Shown here piece after piece: positions 10,482 to 19,812 of a stretch of DNA of 64,000 nucleotides (its first letter is position 1; every line of letters begins with the position of its first letter). The notes under the pieces were generated by a model. It was not told the DNA's origin. It ran no database searches and saw only the letters and a program-made list of their open reading frames with translations. A program made the position numbers and the translations under genes. This stretch comes from Rosenbergiella gaditana (GTDB lineage: Bacteria > Pseudomonadota > Gammaproteobacteria > Enterobacterales > Enterobacteriaceae): the NCBI RefSeq assembly GCF_018494065.1, contig NZ_JABBFR010000003.1:124001-188000 (forward strand). The letters run 5' to 3'.

Positions 10482-11576
10482 TTAAATCAAAGATTTTCCG
10501 GCGCGAACAAAGCAGGGTTGCGTTACACAAACCGGAAGTTCGCGTTGGCGAATAAGTACCACAGCCTTGTCACCGATCGATGCGGGAACCCGAGCAAGCG
10601 CGATGCTACAGCCCAGAGTTGGTGAGAAGGATCCACTGGTGATAACGCCCTGCTGAGGATTACCGTTGATGTCGGTAAAAGAGACCGGTAGTTCATTACG
10701 GAGGACGCCTTTCTCATGCAGTATCAAACCCACCAGTTTTTCAGCCCCCTGTTCTTGTTGACGTTCAAGGGCCCTTCGCCCCATAAACTCTCGATCTTCC
10801 GGTTGCCATGCCACCGTCCATGCCATATTTGAGGCAAGCGGAGTGATGGATTCATCCATTTCTTGCCCATAAAGATTTAACCCAGCCTCCAAGCGTAAGG
10901 TGTCACGTGCCCCCAATCCTGCGGGTTTTACGCCAACTTCTAACAGGGCTTGCCATAATGAGGCGGCTTGTGTGGCAGGTAGCGCAATTTCATAGCCGCG
11001 CTCACCGGTATAGCCTGTTGTGGCGATAAACCAACCGTTACTGTTAACTGAGAAAAAAGGCTTAAGTCCCGCCACAGCTTGGCGCTGTTCAGCGCTCATT
11101 ACCGCCTGGGCTTTATCCATTGCGTCAGGCCCTTGCACCGCAATAAGGGCTAAATCTCGCCGTTCTTCAATCTGAATACCATAATCCTTGGACTGTTCTG
11201 AGATCCAAGCCAGATCGTTTTCGCGTGTTGCAGAGTTGACCACTAATCGGAAGTGTTGTTCATCGAGAAAATAGACAATTAAGTCGTCAATAACGCCCCC
11301 TGAAGCATTGAGCATAGCGCTGTACAAGGCCTTACCAGGGAGGTTTAATTTCGCCACATCATTCGCCAATAGATAGCGTAAAAACTCACGCGTACGTGCG
11401 CCAGTGAGATCGACAATGGTCATATGGGACACATCAAACATTCCTGCCGAACGACGGACGGCATGGTGCTCATCGAGCTGTGAGCCATAATGCAATGGCA
11501 TTAACCAACCATGAAAGTCGACCATGCGAGCACCGCAGGCTTGGTGTTGTGCAAAGAGAGGGGTTTGTTGACTCAT
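10482..11576 (-). CDS. gcvT: Aminomethyltransferase, T protein
   Basis: GcvT releases ammonia from aminomethyl-lipoyl-GcvH and moves the one-carbon unit to tetrahydrofolate. The 364 residues match the E. coli length exactly. Features include [18 protein letters not shown] at the N-terminus, [20 protein letters not shown] (with the catalytic Asp near residue 101) and [20 protein letters not shown]. It is the first gene of gcvT-gcvH-gcvP; a GGAGTG precedes the ATG. A PurR-like operator lies 69 bp upstream. Confidence 0.97.
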   Translation of the reverse strand: MSQQTPLFAQHQACGARMVDFHGWLMPLHYGSQLDEHHAVRRSAGMFDVSHMTIVDLTGARTREFLRYLLANDVAKLNLPGKALYSAMLNASGGVIDDLIVYFLDEQHFRLVVNSATRENDLAWISEQSKDYGIQIEERRDLALIAVQGPDAMDKAQAVMSAEQRQAVAGLKPFFSVNSNGWFIATTGYTGERGYEIALPATQAASLWQALLEVGVKPAGLGARDTLRLEAGLNLYGQEMDESITPLASNMAWTVAWQPEDREFMGRRALERQQEQGAEKLVGLILHEKGVLRNELPVSFTDINGNPQQGVITSGSFSPTLGCSIALARVPASIGDKAVVLIRQRELPVCVTQPCFVRAGKSLI

Positions 11577-11644
11577 AACACTCCTTCTGCCGCGTAAGGT
11601 TCGCGGTGAGTTAGCTTACTTAGGTCTGAAGTCGGGATCGAGAT

Positions 11645-11660
11645 ACGCAAACGTTATCCT
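11645..11660. promoter_or_regulatory. PurR-like operator upstream of gcvT
   Basis: ACGCAAACGTTATCCT matches the PurR consensus ACGCAAACGTTTTCGT at 13 of 16 positions, including the whole left half and the central CG. PurR repression of the gcv operon is established in E. coli, so placement upstream of gcvT is coherent. Confidence 0.65.
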
Positions 11661-11780
11661 TCCGGCACGTTATCACTCATTGCAGCAGTTAGCTATAAGG
11701 TGAAATAGGGACGAAAATGGGTTGCACTGAAATAGCGCACACTTTGTTGACGAAGATGATTGGCGTGATAATGTGAAATT

Positions 11781-11820
11781 AAAGAGACAAATGACGACAA
11801 ATGTCGCTATTTGTCTCTTT
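11781..11820. terminator. Long hairpin between pncA and gcvT
   Basis: Perfect 12-bp arms (AAAGAGACAAAT and ATTTGTCTCTTT) enclose an inner CGAC/GTCG stem with an AAAT loop, giving an 18-bp stem broken only at two positions. It lies in the 345-bp gap 11577-11921, downstream of pncA and 204 bp upstream of gcvT. On the minus strand it is followed by CTTTAATTT, so it could end the ygfB-to-pncA operon. The GACAAAT unit occurs twice and its complement once, so an operator role is also possible. Confidence 0.5.
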
Positions 11821-11921
11821 GGATAAAAAAACTGGCTGAGCTGCCCTTACCACATGGCTCCAAATTATTTCGATTCAGATTAGTTTATCTAAGGGTAAAT
11901 GCGATCAACAATTAGAATAAA

Positions 11922-12578
11922 TCAACTTTCACAACGCTGGTGCAATTGACAAGATGTGAGGAAACTCACACCAGCATCCTGCATTGCCGCTTTAGCACGA
12001 TGGAGTGAGCCTTCGATATCAATCGCTCGACAAGCATCCTCTATGACCCAGGTCATTAACCCCGACTCAGCGGCATCAATAGCCGTCCAGGCCACACAAA
12101 AGTCAGTGGCAAGTCCCGTTATGACGACTTGCTTAATACCCTGTGCTTGCAGCCATGCGAGGAGTCCGGTTGAGGTGCTACGATCCGCCTCAAGAAAAGC
12201 AGAGTAACTATCGATGGCTTGGTGGATACCTTTACGAAGAATCAATCTGGCATGTGGAAGAGTTAAAGCGTCTGACAGCTCAGCCCCCTCACTGCCTTGT
12301 ACGCAGTGGTCAGGCCACAAACATTGTGGCCCATAAGGCATGTTAATCTGTTGGTAATCTTCACATCCTGGATGGGAGGAGCTGAAGGAGAGATGGCCAG
12401 CAGGATGCCAATCTTGGGTAATAACCACATGCTGAAATAAGGGTGCAACGCGATTAATCACAGGGATTACTTCATCCCCCCGAGGGACCGCTAGGGCGCC
12501 ATGAGGGAGAAAGTCGTTTTGAACATCGACAACCAAGAGTGCAGTGCTTTTATCTATTTCCAATGTGCGTTGACCCAT
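11922..12578 (-). CDS. pncA: Nicotinamidase PncA
   Basis: PncA hydrolyses nicotinamide to nicotinate for NAD salvage. The catalytic triad D18, K116 and C161 is visible (VVDVQNDF, LILRKGIHQ, GLATDFCV), as are the metal ligands D56, H58 and H91. The length of 218 residues is typical of the isochorismatase-like family. It lies 13 bp after ubiI and is probably the last gene of the ygfB-pepP-ubiH-ubiI operon. In E. coli pncA is elsewhere and gcvT follows ubiI, so this is a local rearrangement. Confidence 0.93.
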   Translation of the reverse strand: MGQRTLEIDKSTALLVVDVQNDFLPHGALAVPRGDEVIPVINRVAPLFQHVVITQDWHPAGHLSFSSSHPGCEDYQQINMPYGPQCLWPDHCVQGSEGAELSDALTLPHARLILRKGIHQAIDSYSAFLEADRSTSTGLLAWLQAQGIKQVVITGLATDFCVAWTAIDAAESGLMTWVIEDACRAIDIEGSLHRAKAAMQDAGVSFLTSCQLHQRCES

Positions 12579-12591
12579 TCACGGATGCCTT

Positions 12592-13797
12592 CTACTTACG
12601 TAACCATTCAGGGAGATCGTGTTCACCCAGAGCCTGTTTGATCAGCTGTGGTTTAATACCGGGTAGCTTATCCGCAAGCGTTAGCCCAATATCACGAACC
12701 ATTTTTTTCAGTGGATGGTGTCCAGCGAAGAGATCTTGGAAGCTTTGCATACTTGCCAACATTTTTGCCGCACTGAGCTTGCGAAGACGTTCATAACGGC
12801 GGAGATAAAGGTGTTGACCAATATCTTTGCCTTCTTGCTGCAGCCGGATAAGTTGTCCTATTAGTTCAGCCGCATCCATAAAGCCTAAATTAACCCCCTG
12901 CCCAGCCAGTGGATGGATGGTATGTGCCGCATCCCCGACTAACACAAGCCGATGGCTGGCAAATTGACGCGCATAACGCGCTGTCAGCGGGAAGTTTTTA
13001 CGTTCACTATTTAGGGTACAAGGCCCCAGTTGCATGTCGAAGGTGACTGCAAGCTGCTGACAAAATAGCGAGTCATCCATTAAGCTGAGCTTTTTCGCCG
13101 TTTGGGGTTCAGTCGACCAGACGATAGAGCAACTGTGCGGATCTTCGAAAGGCAGAAAGGCTAAAATCCCTTCGCCATGGAATACCTGCCGCGCAATACC
13201 TTGATGGGGCTGTTCAGTACGGATATTTGCGACCAAGGCATGATGCTTATAATCCCAAAACGTTAGTGGGATATCCGCTTTACCCCGCAGCCAAGAGTGC
13301 GCGCCATCTGCCGCCACCATTAAACGTGCAGTCATCATGCTACCATCTTGTAGACTGACAAAGGTTTCGTTATCACCGAAAGCCGTCTGTTGAAGGGCTG
13401 CATTAGGGATAAGGGTAATATGAGACAGTTTTTCTGCTTGGCGCCACAAAGCTGAGTGCAGCACGGTATTTTCTATAATATAGCCCAAGCCATGGCCACC
13501 CATATCGCCATCATCAAAGGCTATTTGGCCGAAGCTGTCTTTTTCCCACACTTTCATACCGTGGTAACAGCTGGCCCGCATCTGGAGGATATCCTGCCAA
13601 ACTCCCAATTTATCTAACAAGCGTTGGCTAGCGCGATTAATTGCTGAGACACGTACCGATAGAGGATCCTGGGGACTAAAGCTGGGGGCAGCCCCTTGTT
13701 CGAGGACGGCAACACTCAGCCCTGAATCTTTCAGTCCACACGCCACTGCGAGCCCGACCATTCCACCACCAGCAATAATAATATCGTAGCTTTGCAT
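12592..13797 (-). CDS. ubiI: 2-octaprenylphenol C5-hydroxylase UbiI
   Basis: UbiI is the FAD monooxygenase for C5 hydroxylation in ubiquinone synthesis. The N-terminal dinucleotide motif IIAGGGMVGLAVACGL, the middle GADGA-type segment VAADGAHSWLRGKADIPL and the FAD motif LVGDAAHTIHPLAGQGVNLG mark the UbiH/UbiF/UbiI family. The 401 residues align along the full E. coli sequence (400), including RASCYHGMKVWEKDSFGQI. It starts 15 bp after ubiH. Confidence 0.96.
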   Translation of the reverse strand: MQSYDIIIAGGGMVGLAVACGLKDSGLSVAVLEQGAAPSFSPQDPLSVRVSAINRASQRLLDKLGVWQDILQMRASCYHGMKVWEKDSFGQIAFDDGDMGGHGLGYIIENTVLHSALWRQAEKLSHITLIPNAALQQTAFGDNETFVSLQDGSMMTARLMVAADGAHSWLRGKADIPLTFWDYKHHALVANIRTEQPHQGIARQVFHGEGILAFLPFEDPHSCSIVWSTEPQTAKKLSLMDDSLFCQQLAVTFDMQLGPCTLNSERKNFPLTARYARQFASHRLVLVGDAAHTIHPLAGQGVNLGFMDAAELIGQLIRLQQEGKDIGQHLYLRRYERLRKLSAAKMLASMQSFQDLFAGHHPLKKMVRDIGLTLADKLPGIKPQLIKQALGEHDLPEWLRK

Positions 13798-13812
13798 GCA
13801 TATTCTCTTAAT

Positions 13813-14991
13813 TTAACGTTTAACCCAGCCTAAAGTACGGCTAGCGAGGTGGTGTTTCAACCCGGTGACTCTTTCCATAGCGAGTAATCCCAGATTACGG
13901 CCAATGATTAAAGGTAAATTATCATTCGCAAAAAGTCGGACTAAGCCATCAGTGATCGAGATGGTCGTCGCGCGGTCTTGTGCTCTTCGCTGCTGGTAGC
14001 GATTCAGTACGCTAAAATGGCCTATATCCTGTTGCTGGCTATAAGCCTCCGCTAAGCTTTCAGCCAAACTCATGACATCCCTAAGTCCAAGGTTAAAGCC
14101 TTGGCCCGCGATAGGATGAAGAGATTGAGCCGCATTACCAATCACTACGCTACGGTGTGTAATCAACGACTGCGCTTGATGCAAGCTCAGCGGATAGGAC
14201 TCACGCTGACCAACTTCAGTAAATTGGCCAAGTCGCCAGCCAAATTCACGTTGTAACTGCTGTAAAAATAACGCGTTATCTGCCACCAGGAGTTGTTCAC
14301 TGGTGGAGGCTGACACGCACCACACTAAGGATAACCGGTTTTCCGACATCGGTAATAGGGCGATGGGACCATACTGAGTAAAGCGTTCGTAGGCTCGACC
14401 ATTATGTGGCATTGATGTGCTCACATTAGCGATAATGGCAACTTGATGATAGTCATCACGCTGCCATACAAAGCCTGCTTGGGTTGCGAGGGCTGAACGG
14501 CTACCACTGGCAATCACTAAGGTCTGCGCATCAAGCGTTTGACCGCTTTCAAGCGTCACCGATACCTGCTGCGCCGATCGCGTCAAGTTTACCACTTTTT
14601 CCGGACAGCGCAGCGTCACACCGGGTGCCTGGTGCAGCCGCTGAAAAAGCACTTTTCCCGCAGCATGCAGTTCAATAACATTGCCAAGGGCGGGTAAATG
14701 GTAATCTTCCCGACAGAGTTCGACCTGACCAAGATGGCCTCGATCGGAAACATGGATATCGGTGATAGGCGTCGCAAAAGGCTTAAGCGCCGACCAGACA
14801 CCAATACGCGCAAGTTGCTGACAGGTTCCCGCAGCCAATGCGATGGCCCGGCTATCAAAACCAGGATGTGCAGCCTCATGCGGGGAACTCCCCTCAACTA
14901 AGGTGACAGAAATTTTACCTTGAGATAAGGTGGATAATGCGAGCGCAAGCGTTGCGCCAGCCATCCCGCCTCCGACAATAATTACGCTCAT
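13813..14991 (-). CDS. ubiH: 2-octaprenyl-6-methoxyphenol hydroxylase UbiH
   Basis: UbiH hydroxylates C1 of the ubiquinone ring precursor. The 392-residue FAD monooxygenase has the N-terminal motif VIIVGGGMAGATLALAL and the FAD motif VIGNAAQSLHPIAGQGFNLG. It is a paralogue of the neighbouring ubiI. Its ATG overlaps the pepP stop by 4 nt, indicating translational coupling within ygfB-pepP-ubiH-ubiI. Confidence 0.95.
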   Translation of the reverse strand: MSVIIVGGGMAGATLALALSTLSQGKISVTLVEGSSPHEAAHPGFDSRAIALAAGTCQQLARIGVWSALKPFATPITDIHVSDRGHLGQVELCREDYHLPALGNVIELHAAGKVLFQRLHQAPGVTLRCPEKVVNLTRSAQQVSVTLESGQTLDAQTLVIASGSRSALATQAGFVWQRDDYHQVAIIANVSTSMPHNGRAYERFTQYGPIALLPMSENRLSLVWCVSASTSEQLLVADNALFLQQLQREFGWRLGQFTEVGQRESYPLSLHQAQSLITHRSVVIGNAAQSLHPIAGQGFNLGLRDVMSLAESLAEAYSQQQDIGHFSVLNRYQQRRAQDRATTISITDGLVRLFANDNLPLIIGRNLGLLAMERVTGLKHHLASRTLGWVKR

Positions 14992-16334
14992 AGTGGCTTA
15001 TTTTCACCTAGACGTCTTGCCTGAGCCGATTGCATCAACTGTTCAATCGCATCGGGGTCTTTGACCACCTGCTCCGTTAAGTTTTCATGCCCTGACTCAG
15101 TGATCACGATATCGTCCTCAATACGGATCCCTATACCACGGTAGCGTTCGGGGACTTTCGCATCTGGCGCAATATATAAACCAGGTTCGACCGTCAATAC
15201 CATACCCGGCTCTAAGATACGGGTACGGTCAGCACTGCCGTAACTCCCCACATCATGGACATCAAGACCTAGCCAGTGACTTAGACCATGCATAAAAAAG
15301 GGTCGATACGCTTTTTCTTCAATTAATTGCGAGATATCGCCTTCTAAGATCCCTAAGCGGACCAAGCCCTCAACCTTTATACGAATAACAGCGTCTGTCA
15401 CCTCAGCAATCGTGGCGCCAGGGCGAAACAGCGATAACGCCGTTGTTAATGCGTGTAAAACAATCTCATAAAGTTCACGCTGTGGTGCCGTAAACTTACC
15501 GTCAATAGGAAAAGTACGGGTGATGTCACCAGCATAGCCAAATAGCTCACAGCCAGCATCAATCAGTACCAAATCCCCCTTTTGGAGCGGAGATTCGTTT
15601 TCAGTGTAATGTAAGATACAGGCGTTATCGCCGCCGCCGACAATGGTATTGTAAGAGGGGAATCGGGAACCGTGACGAGAGAATTCATGATGAATTTCTC
15701 CTTCCAACTGGTACTCATACATTCCAGGTTGGCACTGCTGCATCGCGCGCTGGTGTGCTAAGGCACTGATACGTCCAGCCTCACGTAAAATCGCTAGTTC
15801 TTCATGATCTTTTTTCAAACGCATTTCATGTACGATTGGTCGCCAGTCAATCACAGTGCTCGGCGCGCGAAGATTTTTCCGCTCCCCTTCTCGTAGCGTT
15901 TTTAATGCATGAGCGATTTTTTCATCAGCAAAGTCATACTCCCCACTGGAGTGATAAAGGGTGGATAACCCATTAAGCACCTGAGCCAGTTGCTGGTCAA
16001 TCTCTCCCCAAGGCAGTGCGCGGTCAACGCCAAGCTTTTCTATCGCCGCCTCCTGACCAAGACGGCGACCAAACCAGACCTCTGCATGGGGATCACGGTA
16101 ACGGTTAAAGAGAATACTATGGTTATGTTGCTCGTCACTTTTGATCAAAACCAGTAACGCTTCGGGCTCGTTAAAACCCGTGAAGTACCAGAAATCACTA
16201 TTTTGGCGAAAGAGATATTCGGTATCTCGGCTTCTTGTTACCTCTGGCGCAGCAAAGAGTAAGGCCGCGCTACCCGGTACCATCTGTTTAAGTAACGCCT
16301 GACGGCGTTGACAGTAATTTTTCTGCGAAATCAT
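14988..16334 (-). CDS. pepP: Xaa-Pro aminopeptidase P
   Basis: PepP removes an N-terminal residue that precedes proline, using a dinuclear Mn site. The pita-bread fold ligands are D259, D270, H352, E382 and E405, seen in IDAGCELFGYAGDITRTFP, HGLSHWLGLDVHD, VEPGLY and GIRIEDD. The 448 residues compare with 441 in E. coli; the C-terminus is slightly extended. It lies between ygfB and ubiH in the conserved order. Confidence 0.96.
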   Translation of the reverse strand: MISQKNYCQRRQALLKQMVPGSAALLFAAPEVTRSRDTEYLFRQNSDFWYFTGFNEPEALLVLIKSDEQHNHSILFNRYRDPHAEVWFGRRLGQEAAIEKLGVDRALPWGEIDQQLAQVLNGLSTLYHSSGEYDFADEKIAHALKTLREGERKNLRAPSTVIDWRPIVHEMRLKKDHEELAILREAGRISALAHQRAMQQCQPGMYEYQLEGEIHHEFSRHGSRFPSYNTIVGGGDNACILHYTENESPLQKGDLVLIDAGCELFGYAGDITRTFPIDGKFTAPQRELYEIVLHALTTALSLFRPGATIAEVTDAVIRIKVEGLVRLGILEGDISQLIEEKAYRPFFMHGLSHWLGLDVHDVGSYGSADRTRILEPGMVLTVEPGLYIAPDAKVPERYRGIGIRIEDDIVITESGHENLTEQVVKDPDAIEQLMQSAQARRLGENKPL

Positions 16335-16372
16335 ACCCTAAGCTCCCTGTAATCCATTTTACCGTGAAAGGA

Positions 16373-16942
16373 TCAATGTAATGTTGGACCCTGCGTGACG
16401 GCTGAGGCATCCGATTGCGGTGTGTTGAAGGTTTCATGACAGAGTAAAGCAGCCACTCTGACATATTCAATGACTTCCTCCAAAGATTGTGCAAGCTCTT
16501 CCGGATCTTCATCTTCGTCGTAGCCTAACTGAGCGATAGTACGCAAATCGTCAATCGCTTCCCCAGCTTCGCCTTTCACTTTATCTAATTTTGGCTGCGT
16601 TACCCCTAAGCCTAGTAGAAAATGGTTTACCCAGCCGGCGAGTGCGTCTGCGCGCTCGAAGACGTTATCGCCTTGGTCATCCGGTAAATAGAGCTGGAAA
16701 TTGAATCCATCTTCCTCTAAGGAGTGCAATGTATTATCGTATATCGCTTGTAAGGATTGATTAAGTTGGACGGAGAATGCTATGCCTTCATTAGTAAGGT
16801 CATGAACCAGGGCCTTCCAGCTATGATCTTTAGTCCCACCGCAAAGAATTCCGCTGAGTAAACCATGCATCTCAGCGGCAGTCATACCGACACCTTGTGT
16901 CGTGAGTTCGCTGTTAAGCGTGTTATAGTTCGGTGAAGTCAT
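16373..16942 (-). CDS. ygfB: UPF0149 family protein YgfB
   Basis: YgfB is a small all-helical cytosolic protein of the UPF0149 family without a firmly assigned molecular role in E. coli; the Pseudomonas homologue influences expression of a peptidoglycan amidase. The 189-residue product has the family pattern [17 protein letters not shown] near residues 19-36 and the acidic [16 protein letters not shown] segment near the C-terminus. It heads the operon with pepP, ubiH, ubiI and probably pncA, divergent from zapA. Confidence 0.9.
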   Translation of the reverse strand: MTSPNYNTLNSELTTQGVGMTAAEMHGLLSGILCGGTKDHSWKALVHDLTNEGIAFSVQLNQSLQAIYDNTLHSLEEDGFNFQLYLPDDQGDNVFERADALAGWVNHFLLGLGVTQPKLDKVKGEAGEAIDDLRTIAQLGYDEDEDPEELAQSLEEVIEYVRVAALLCHETFNTPQSDASAVTQGPTLH

Positions 16943-17052
16943 AATTATCCATAGTCTTAGGAAAGTGAAGTGAGGTCTATGCTACCATTAGCTCCCTCAT
17001 AGATTCCAGAAAAGGGGTTGTAACTTCTGCCTCAGGTATATATAGTGGCGCC

Positions 17053-17077
17053 CTTCCAAAGCAAGTGACTTTGGAAG
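17053..17077 (+). other. Stem-loop in the zapA leader
   Basis: CTTCCAAAG and CTTTGGAAG form a perfect 9-bp stem with a 7-nt loop, 28 nt upstream of the zapA ATG. A TATATATAG element just upstream (about 17037-17045) could be the promoter -10. The hairpin would then lie at the 5' end of the zapA mRNA and might stabilise it. Confidence 0.4.
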
Positions 17078-17105
17078 CGGACAACGTAATTATCAGGAAG
17101 GTAAC

Positions 17106-17435
17106 ATGTCTGCGCAACCGGTAGATATTCATATTTTTGGTCGTTCACTCCGGGTGAATTGTCCTCCAGAACAAAAAGAAGCTCTACTTTCTGCCGCTGA
17201 AGATCTTGACCAGCGTCTGCAGGATTTAAAACACAGAACACGCGTCACGAATACAGAACAGTTAGTGTTCATTGCAGCATTAAATATTTGTCACGAACTT
17301 GCGCAAGAAAAGAACAAGACCCGTGATTATGCGAGCAATATGGAACAGCGTATTCGTGTACTGCAGCAGACTATTGAACAGGCATTAGTTGAACAAGGGC
17401 GCATCAGTGATCGTCCTGAAAGTAAATTTGAATAA
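17106..17435 (+). CDS. zapA: Z-ring-associated protein ZapA
   Basis: ZapA bundles FtsZ protofilaments at midcell and recruits ZapB. The 109-residue protein has the globular N-terminal part with [18 protein letters not shown], followed by an extended helix from about residue 65 that forms the tetramerising coiled coil. A strong AGGAAGG precedes the ATG. The order zapA-ssrS-fau is the conserved gammaproteobacterial arrangement. Confidence 0.96.
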   Translation: MSAQPVDIHIFGRSLRVNCPPEQKEALLSAAEDLDQRLQDLKHRTRVTNTEQLVFIAALNICHELAQEKNKTRDYASNMEQRIRVLQQTIEQALVEQGRISDRPESKFE

Positions 17436-17455
17436 TGGTTTCAGGGATCCTGTGC

Positions 17456-17461
17456 TATAAT
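17456..17461 (+). promoter_or_regulatory. -10 element of the 6S RNA proximal promoter
   Basis: A perfect TATAAT preceded by TGTGC sits 16 bp upstream of the mature 6S 5' end. Initiation about 7 nt downstream (near 17468) would give a precursor with some 9-10 extra nucleotides, as for the E. coli ssrS P1 transcript. Confidence 0.65.
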
Positions 17462-17477
17462 TATCCCTGAACAACGT

Positions 17478-17660
17478 ATTCTCTGAGATGTTTGCAAGCG
17501 GGCCAGTCCCCTGAGCCGATATTTAGTACTACTAGAATGTGGCGCCTCATATCTTGTGTGCATGCTCGGTTCGTCCGAGAAGCCTAATAGGTATGACGAC
17601 ACGTTCACCTTGAACCAAGGGTTCAAGGGTTACAGCTCGCAGCGGCATCTCGGAGATCCC
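17478..17660 (+). ncRNA. ssrS: 6S RNA
   Basis: 6S RNA binds sigma70 RNA polymerase in stationary phase by mimicking an open promoter. The sequence tracks E. coli 6S closely: CTCTGAGATGTTTGCAAGCG at the 5' end, the GGGCCAGTCCCCTGAGCCGA block, GAATGTGGCGC, CATGCTCGGTTCGTCCGAGA, and TTGAACCAAGGGTTCAAGGG. The 3' end GCATCTCGGAGATCC pairs with the 5' end. Its length is about 183 nt. Divergence is concentrated in the central bubble and its flanks. Confidence 0.95.
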
Positions 17661-17741
17661 CTCTCCTCCTCTATAGTTTCTCTTTACTGTCTTGGGTTAT
17701 CGCCCTATTATCCTTGAGTGCCCTCACAAGGATGTTACGTT

Positions 17742-18347
17742 ATGGACTCACCTCTTCATCAACAGCGCCAATCTTTACGCCAGCATATGCGTCGCTTAAG
17801 ACGTTCGCTGAGTGAATCACAACAATTCCAAGCTAGCCAACAACTTGCCGAGCATGCCATCCTCTACTCTGCCATTGAACAATCGCAACGTATTGCGCTA
17901 TTTCTGTCGATGGACGGTGAAATTAATACTCGCCCGCTGATTGCGCGTTTATGGCATTTAGGGAAGAGTGTTTATTTGCCCCGCATTGACCCCTTGCAGC
18001 CTACTTCACTGTTATTTCAGCGTTTTACCCCGCAAACCAGCTTGGTAAAACATCGCTCAGGTATGCTTGAGCCTGAAGAGAATACCGACGAGTGCTGCCC
18101 GTTTACTGAATTAGATGTGATTATTGTGCCCTTGGTCGCCTTTGACAGCGCGGGACAACGTTTAGGTATGGGAGGAGGTTTCTATGACCGCCTATTGGCC
18201 GATTGGCAAAAGACGTCGGTTTTTCCTATTGGCATTGCGCACAATTGCCAGCATCAGGAGGCTCTTCCTATCGAACCTTGGGACATTCCTTTACCGGCAG
18301 TGATCACGCCCAATAAATTATGGCAATGGTCGAGTAAAGAGGCCTAG
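17742..18347 (+). CDS. fau: 5-formyltetrahydrofolate cyclo-ligase
   Basis: This enzyme (YgfA) converts 5-formyl-THF to 5,10-methenyl-THF with ATP; in E. coli it is transcribed together with 6S RNA and linked to persistence. The GQRLGMGGGFYDR motif near residues 145-157 is the ATP/substrate signature, and WDIPLPAVITPNKLW closes the domain. The ATG at 17742 follows an AAGGAT at proper spacing and gives 201 residues; a GTG at 17718 would add eight. The stop codon lies inside the loop of the downstream terminator. Confidence 0.93.
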   Translation: MDSPLHQQRQSLRQHMRRLRRSLSESQQFQASQQLAEHAILYSAIEQSQRIALFLSMDGEINTRPLIARLWHLGKSVYLPRIDPLQPTSLLFQRFTPQTSLVKHRSGMLEPEENTDECCPFTELDVIIVPLVAFDSAGQRLGMGGGFYDRLLADWQKTSVFPIGIAHNCQHQEALPIEPWDIPLPAVITPNKLWQWSSKEA

Positions 18348-18358
18348 CGGCCTCTTTA
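18335..18358. terminator. Bidirectional terminator fau / serA
   Basis: TAAAGAGGCC and GGCCTCTTTA form a perfect 10-bp stem with a TAGC loop between the convergent fau and serA. The fau TAG stop is the first three bases of the loop. The arms supply short A/T tracts for both directions. Confidence 0.75.
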
Positions 18359-18367
18359 GAATCATAA

Positions 18368-19606
18368 TCAGTAGAGTAGTCGAGCACGAATAGTGCCAGG
18401 AATGTCCTTCATCAGCTGTAACGCTTTATCAGCCACTTCTTGCTCCGCATCGACATCAATCACGACATAACCTAAGTGAGGTGAGGTTTGTAGGTATTGA
18501 CCAACGATATTAATATTTTGATCACCAAAAATATTGTTAATTGCGGTTAAGATCCCCGGGCGGTTTTCGTGGATATGCAAGATACGACTTGCCGAAGCAC
18601 TGTGTGCAGGGAGTGATACTTCAGGGAAGTTTACCGCAGAGAGCGTTGAGCCATTATCTGAGTATTTCGCCAGCTTGCCTGCTACTTCAATCCCAATATT
18701 CTCTTGCGCTTCTTGCGTAGAACCACCGATATGTGGGGTCAAGATAACATTATCGAATTGGCAAAGCGGTGAGTCGAAGGGATCGCTGTTGGAGGCTGGT
18801 TCAACAGGGAAAACGTCGATTGCTGCGCCACCCAAGTGTTTACTCTCTAATGCTTCACATAGCGCCGGAATATCAATGACTGTCCCGCGGGAAGCGTTAA
18901 TTAATAAGGCCCCTGGCTTCATGGCTGCCAGCTGGTCTTTGCTGATCATCTCTTGAGTATTTGCGGTCTCCGGAACGTGCAAACTGACCACATCACTCAT
19001 CGCTAATAGCTTGTCTAATGATGCCACTTGTGTCGCGTTACCGAGTGGCAGCTTACTTTCAATATCGTAAAAGTAAACATACATCCCTAAGCTTTCCGCC
19101 AGGACACCCAATTGCATACCAATGTGACCGTAGCCAATGATGCCAAGCTTTTTACCGCGAGCTTCAAAGCAGCCTTTTGCATTTTTGTTCCAAATGCCAC
19201 GGTGAGCTTTCGCGTTTGCCTCGGGGATACCACGCATCAGTAATAATAATTCACCAATGACCAGTTCGGCGACTGAACGTGTGTTAGAGAACGGGGCGTT
19301 AAAGACGGGAATACCACGTGAAGCTGCGGCGTTGAGATCGACTTGGTTAGTACCGATACAGAAACATCCCACCGCAATTAATTTCTCGGCTTCCGCGAAA
19401 ATCTCTTCGGTCAGTTGCGTGCGAGAACGAAGGCCAACGAAGTGAGCATCACGAATCGATTCTTTCAGTTGCTCAGGACTGAGCGCGGATTTATGAAACT
19501 CAATGTTGGTATAACCCGCTGCTTTTAGGTTATCGAGAGCCGATTGGTGGACCCCCTCGACTAATAAAAACTTAATTTTGTCTTTTTCCAGTGAAACCTT
19601 AGCCAT
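18368..19606 (-). CDS. serA: D-3-phosphoglycerate dehydrogenase
   Basis: SerA catalyses the first committed step of serine synthesis and is feedback-inhibited by serine at its ACT domain. The Rossmann motif GYGHIGMQLGVLAESLGM lies near residue 160, NASRGTVID near 237 and the catalytic His in ILTPHIGGST near 290. The ACT domain, from about residue 338, contains HIHENRPGILTAINNIFG. The 412 residues compare with 410 in E. coli. It lies downstream of rpiA on the same strand, with a 206-bp gap that could hold its own promoter. Confidence 0.97.
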   Translation of the reverse strand: MAKVSLEKDKIKFLLVEGVHQSALDNLKAAGYTNIEFHKSALSPEQLKESIRDAHFVGLRSRTQLTEEIFAEAEKLIAVGCFCIGTNQVDLNAAASRGIPVFNAPFSNTRSVAELVIGELLLLMRGIPEANAKAHRGIWNKNAKGCFEARGKKLGIIGYGHIGMQLGVLAESLGMYVYFYDIESKLPLGNATQVASLDKLLAMSDVVSLHVPETANTQEMISKDQLAAMKPGALLINASRGTVIDIPALCEALESKHLGGAAIDVFPVEPASNSDPFDSPLCQFDNVILTPHIGGSTQEAQENIGIEVAGKLAKYSDNGSTLSAVNFPEVSLPAHSASASRILHIHENRPGILTAINNIFGDQNINIVGQYLQTSPHLGYVVIDVDAEQEVADKALQLMKDIPGTIRARLLY

Positions 19607-19812
19607 TACCCGACCCTATAAAATTGATTTTCGTTAAATACCCTTAGCTAACCGCCAACATAAGAAAAAAATAGGCCAAGAGCAACACCCTAAAAAACGT
19701 TAAACCGATTAAAACAATCGTTTACTTACCCATAATTCAACGCCAAAACACTGTATAGTGGATATGCTTTAGCGGATTAACTCGATGAGGACACTTTTTG
19801 TGATATAAATCA

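Noticed and set aside
11577..11760. Glycine riboswitch upstream of gcvT
   Set aside because: No tandem glycine-aptamer core is visible; enterobacterial gcv operons use GcvA, GcvB, Lrp and PurR instead.
18348..18367. sibC/ibsC toxin-antitoxin RNA pair known at this place in E. coli
   Set aside because: Only about 20 bp separate fau and serA, all of it terminator; there is no room for the pair.
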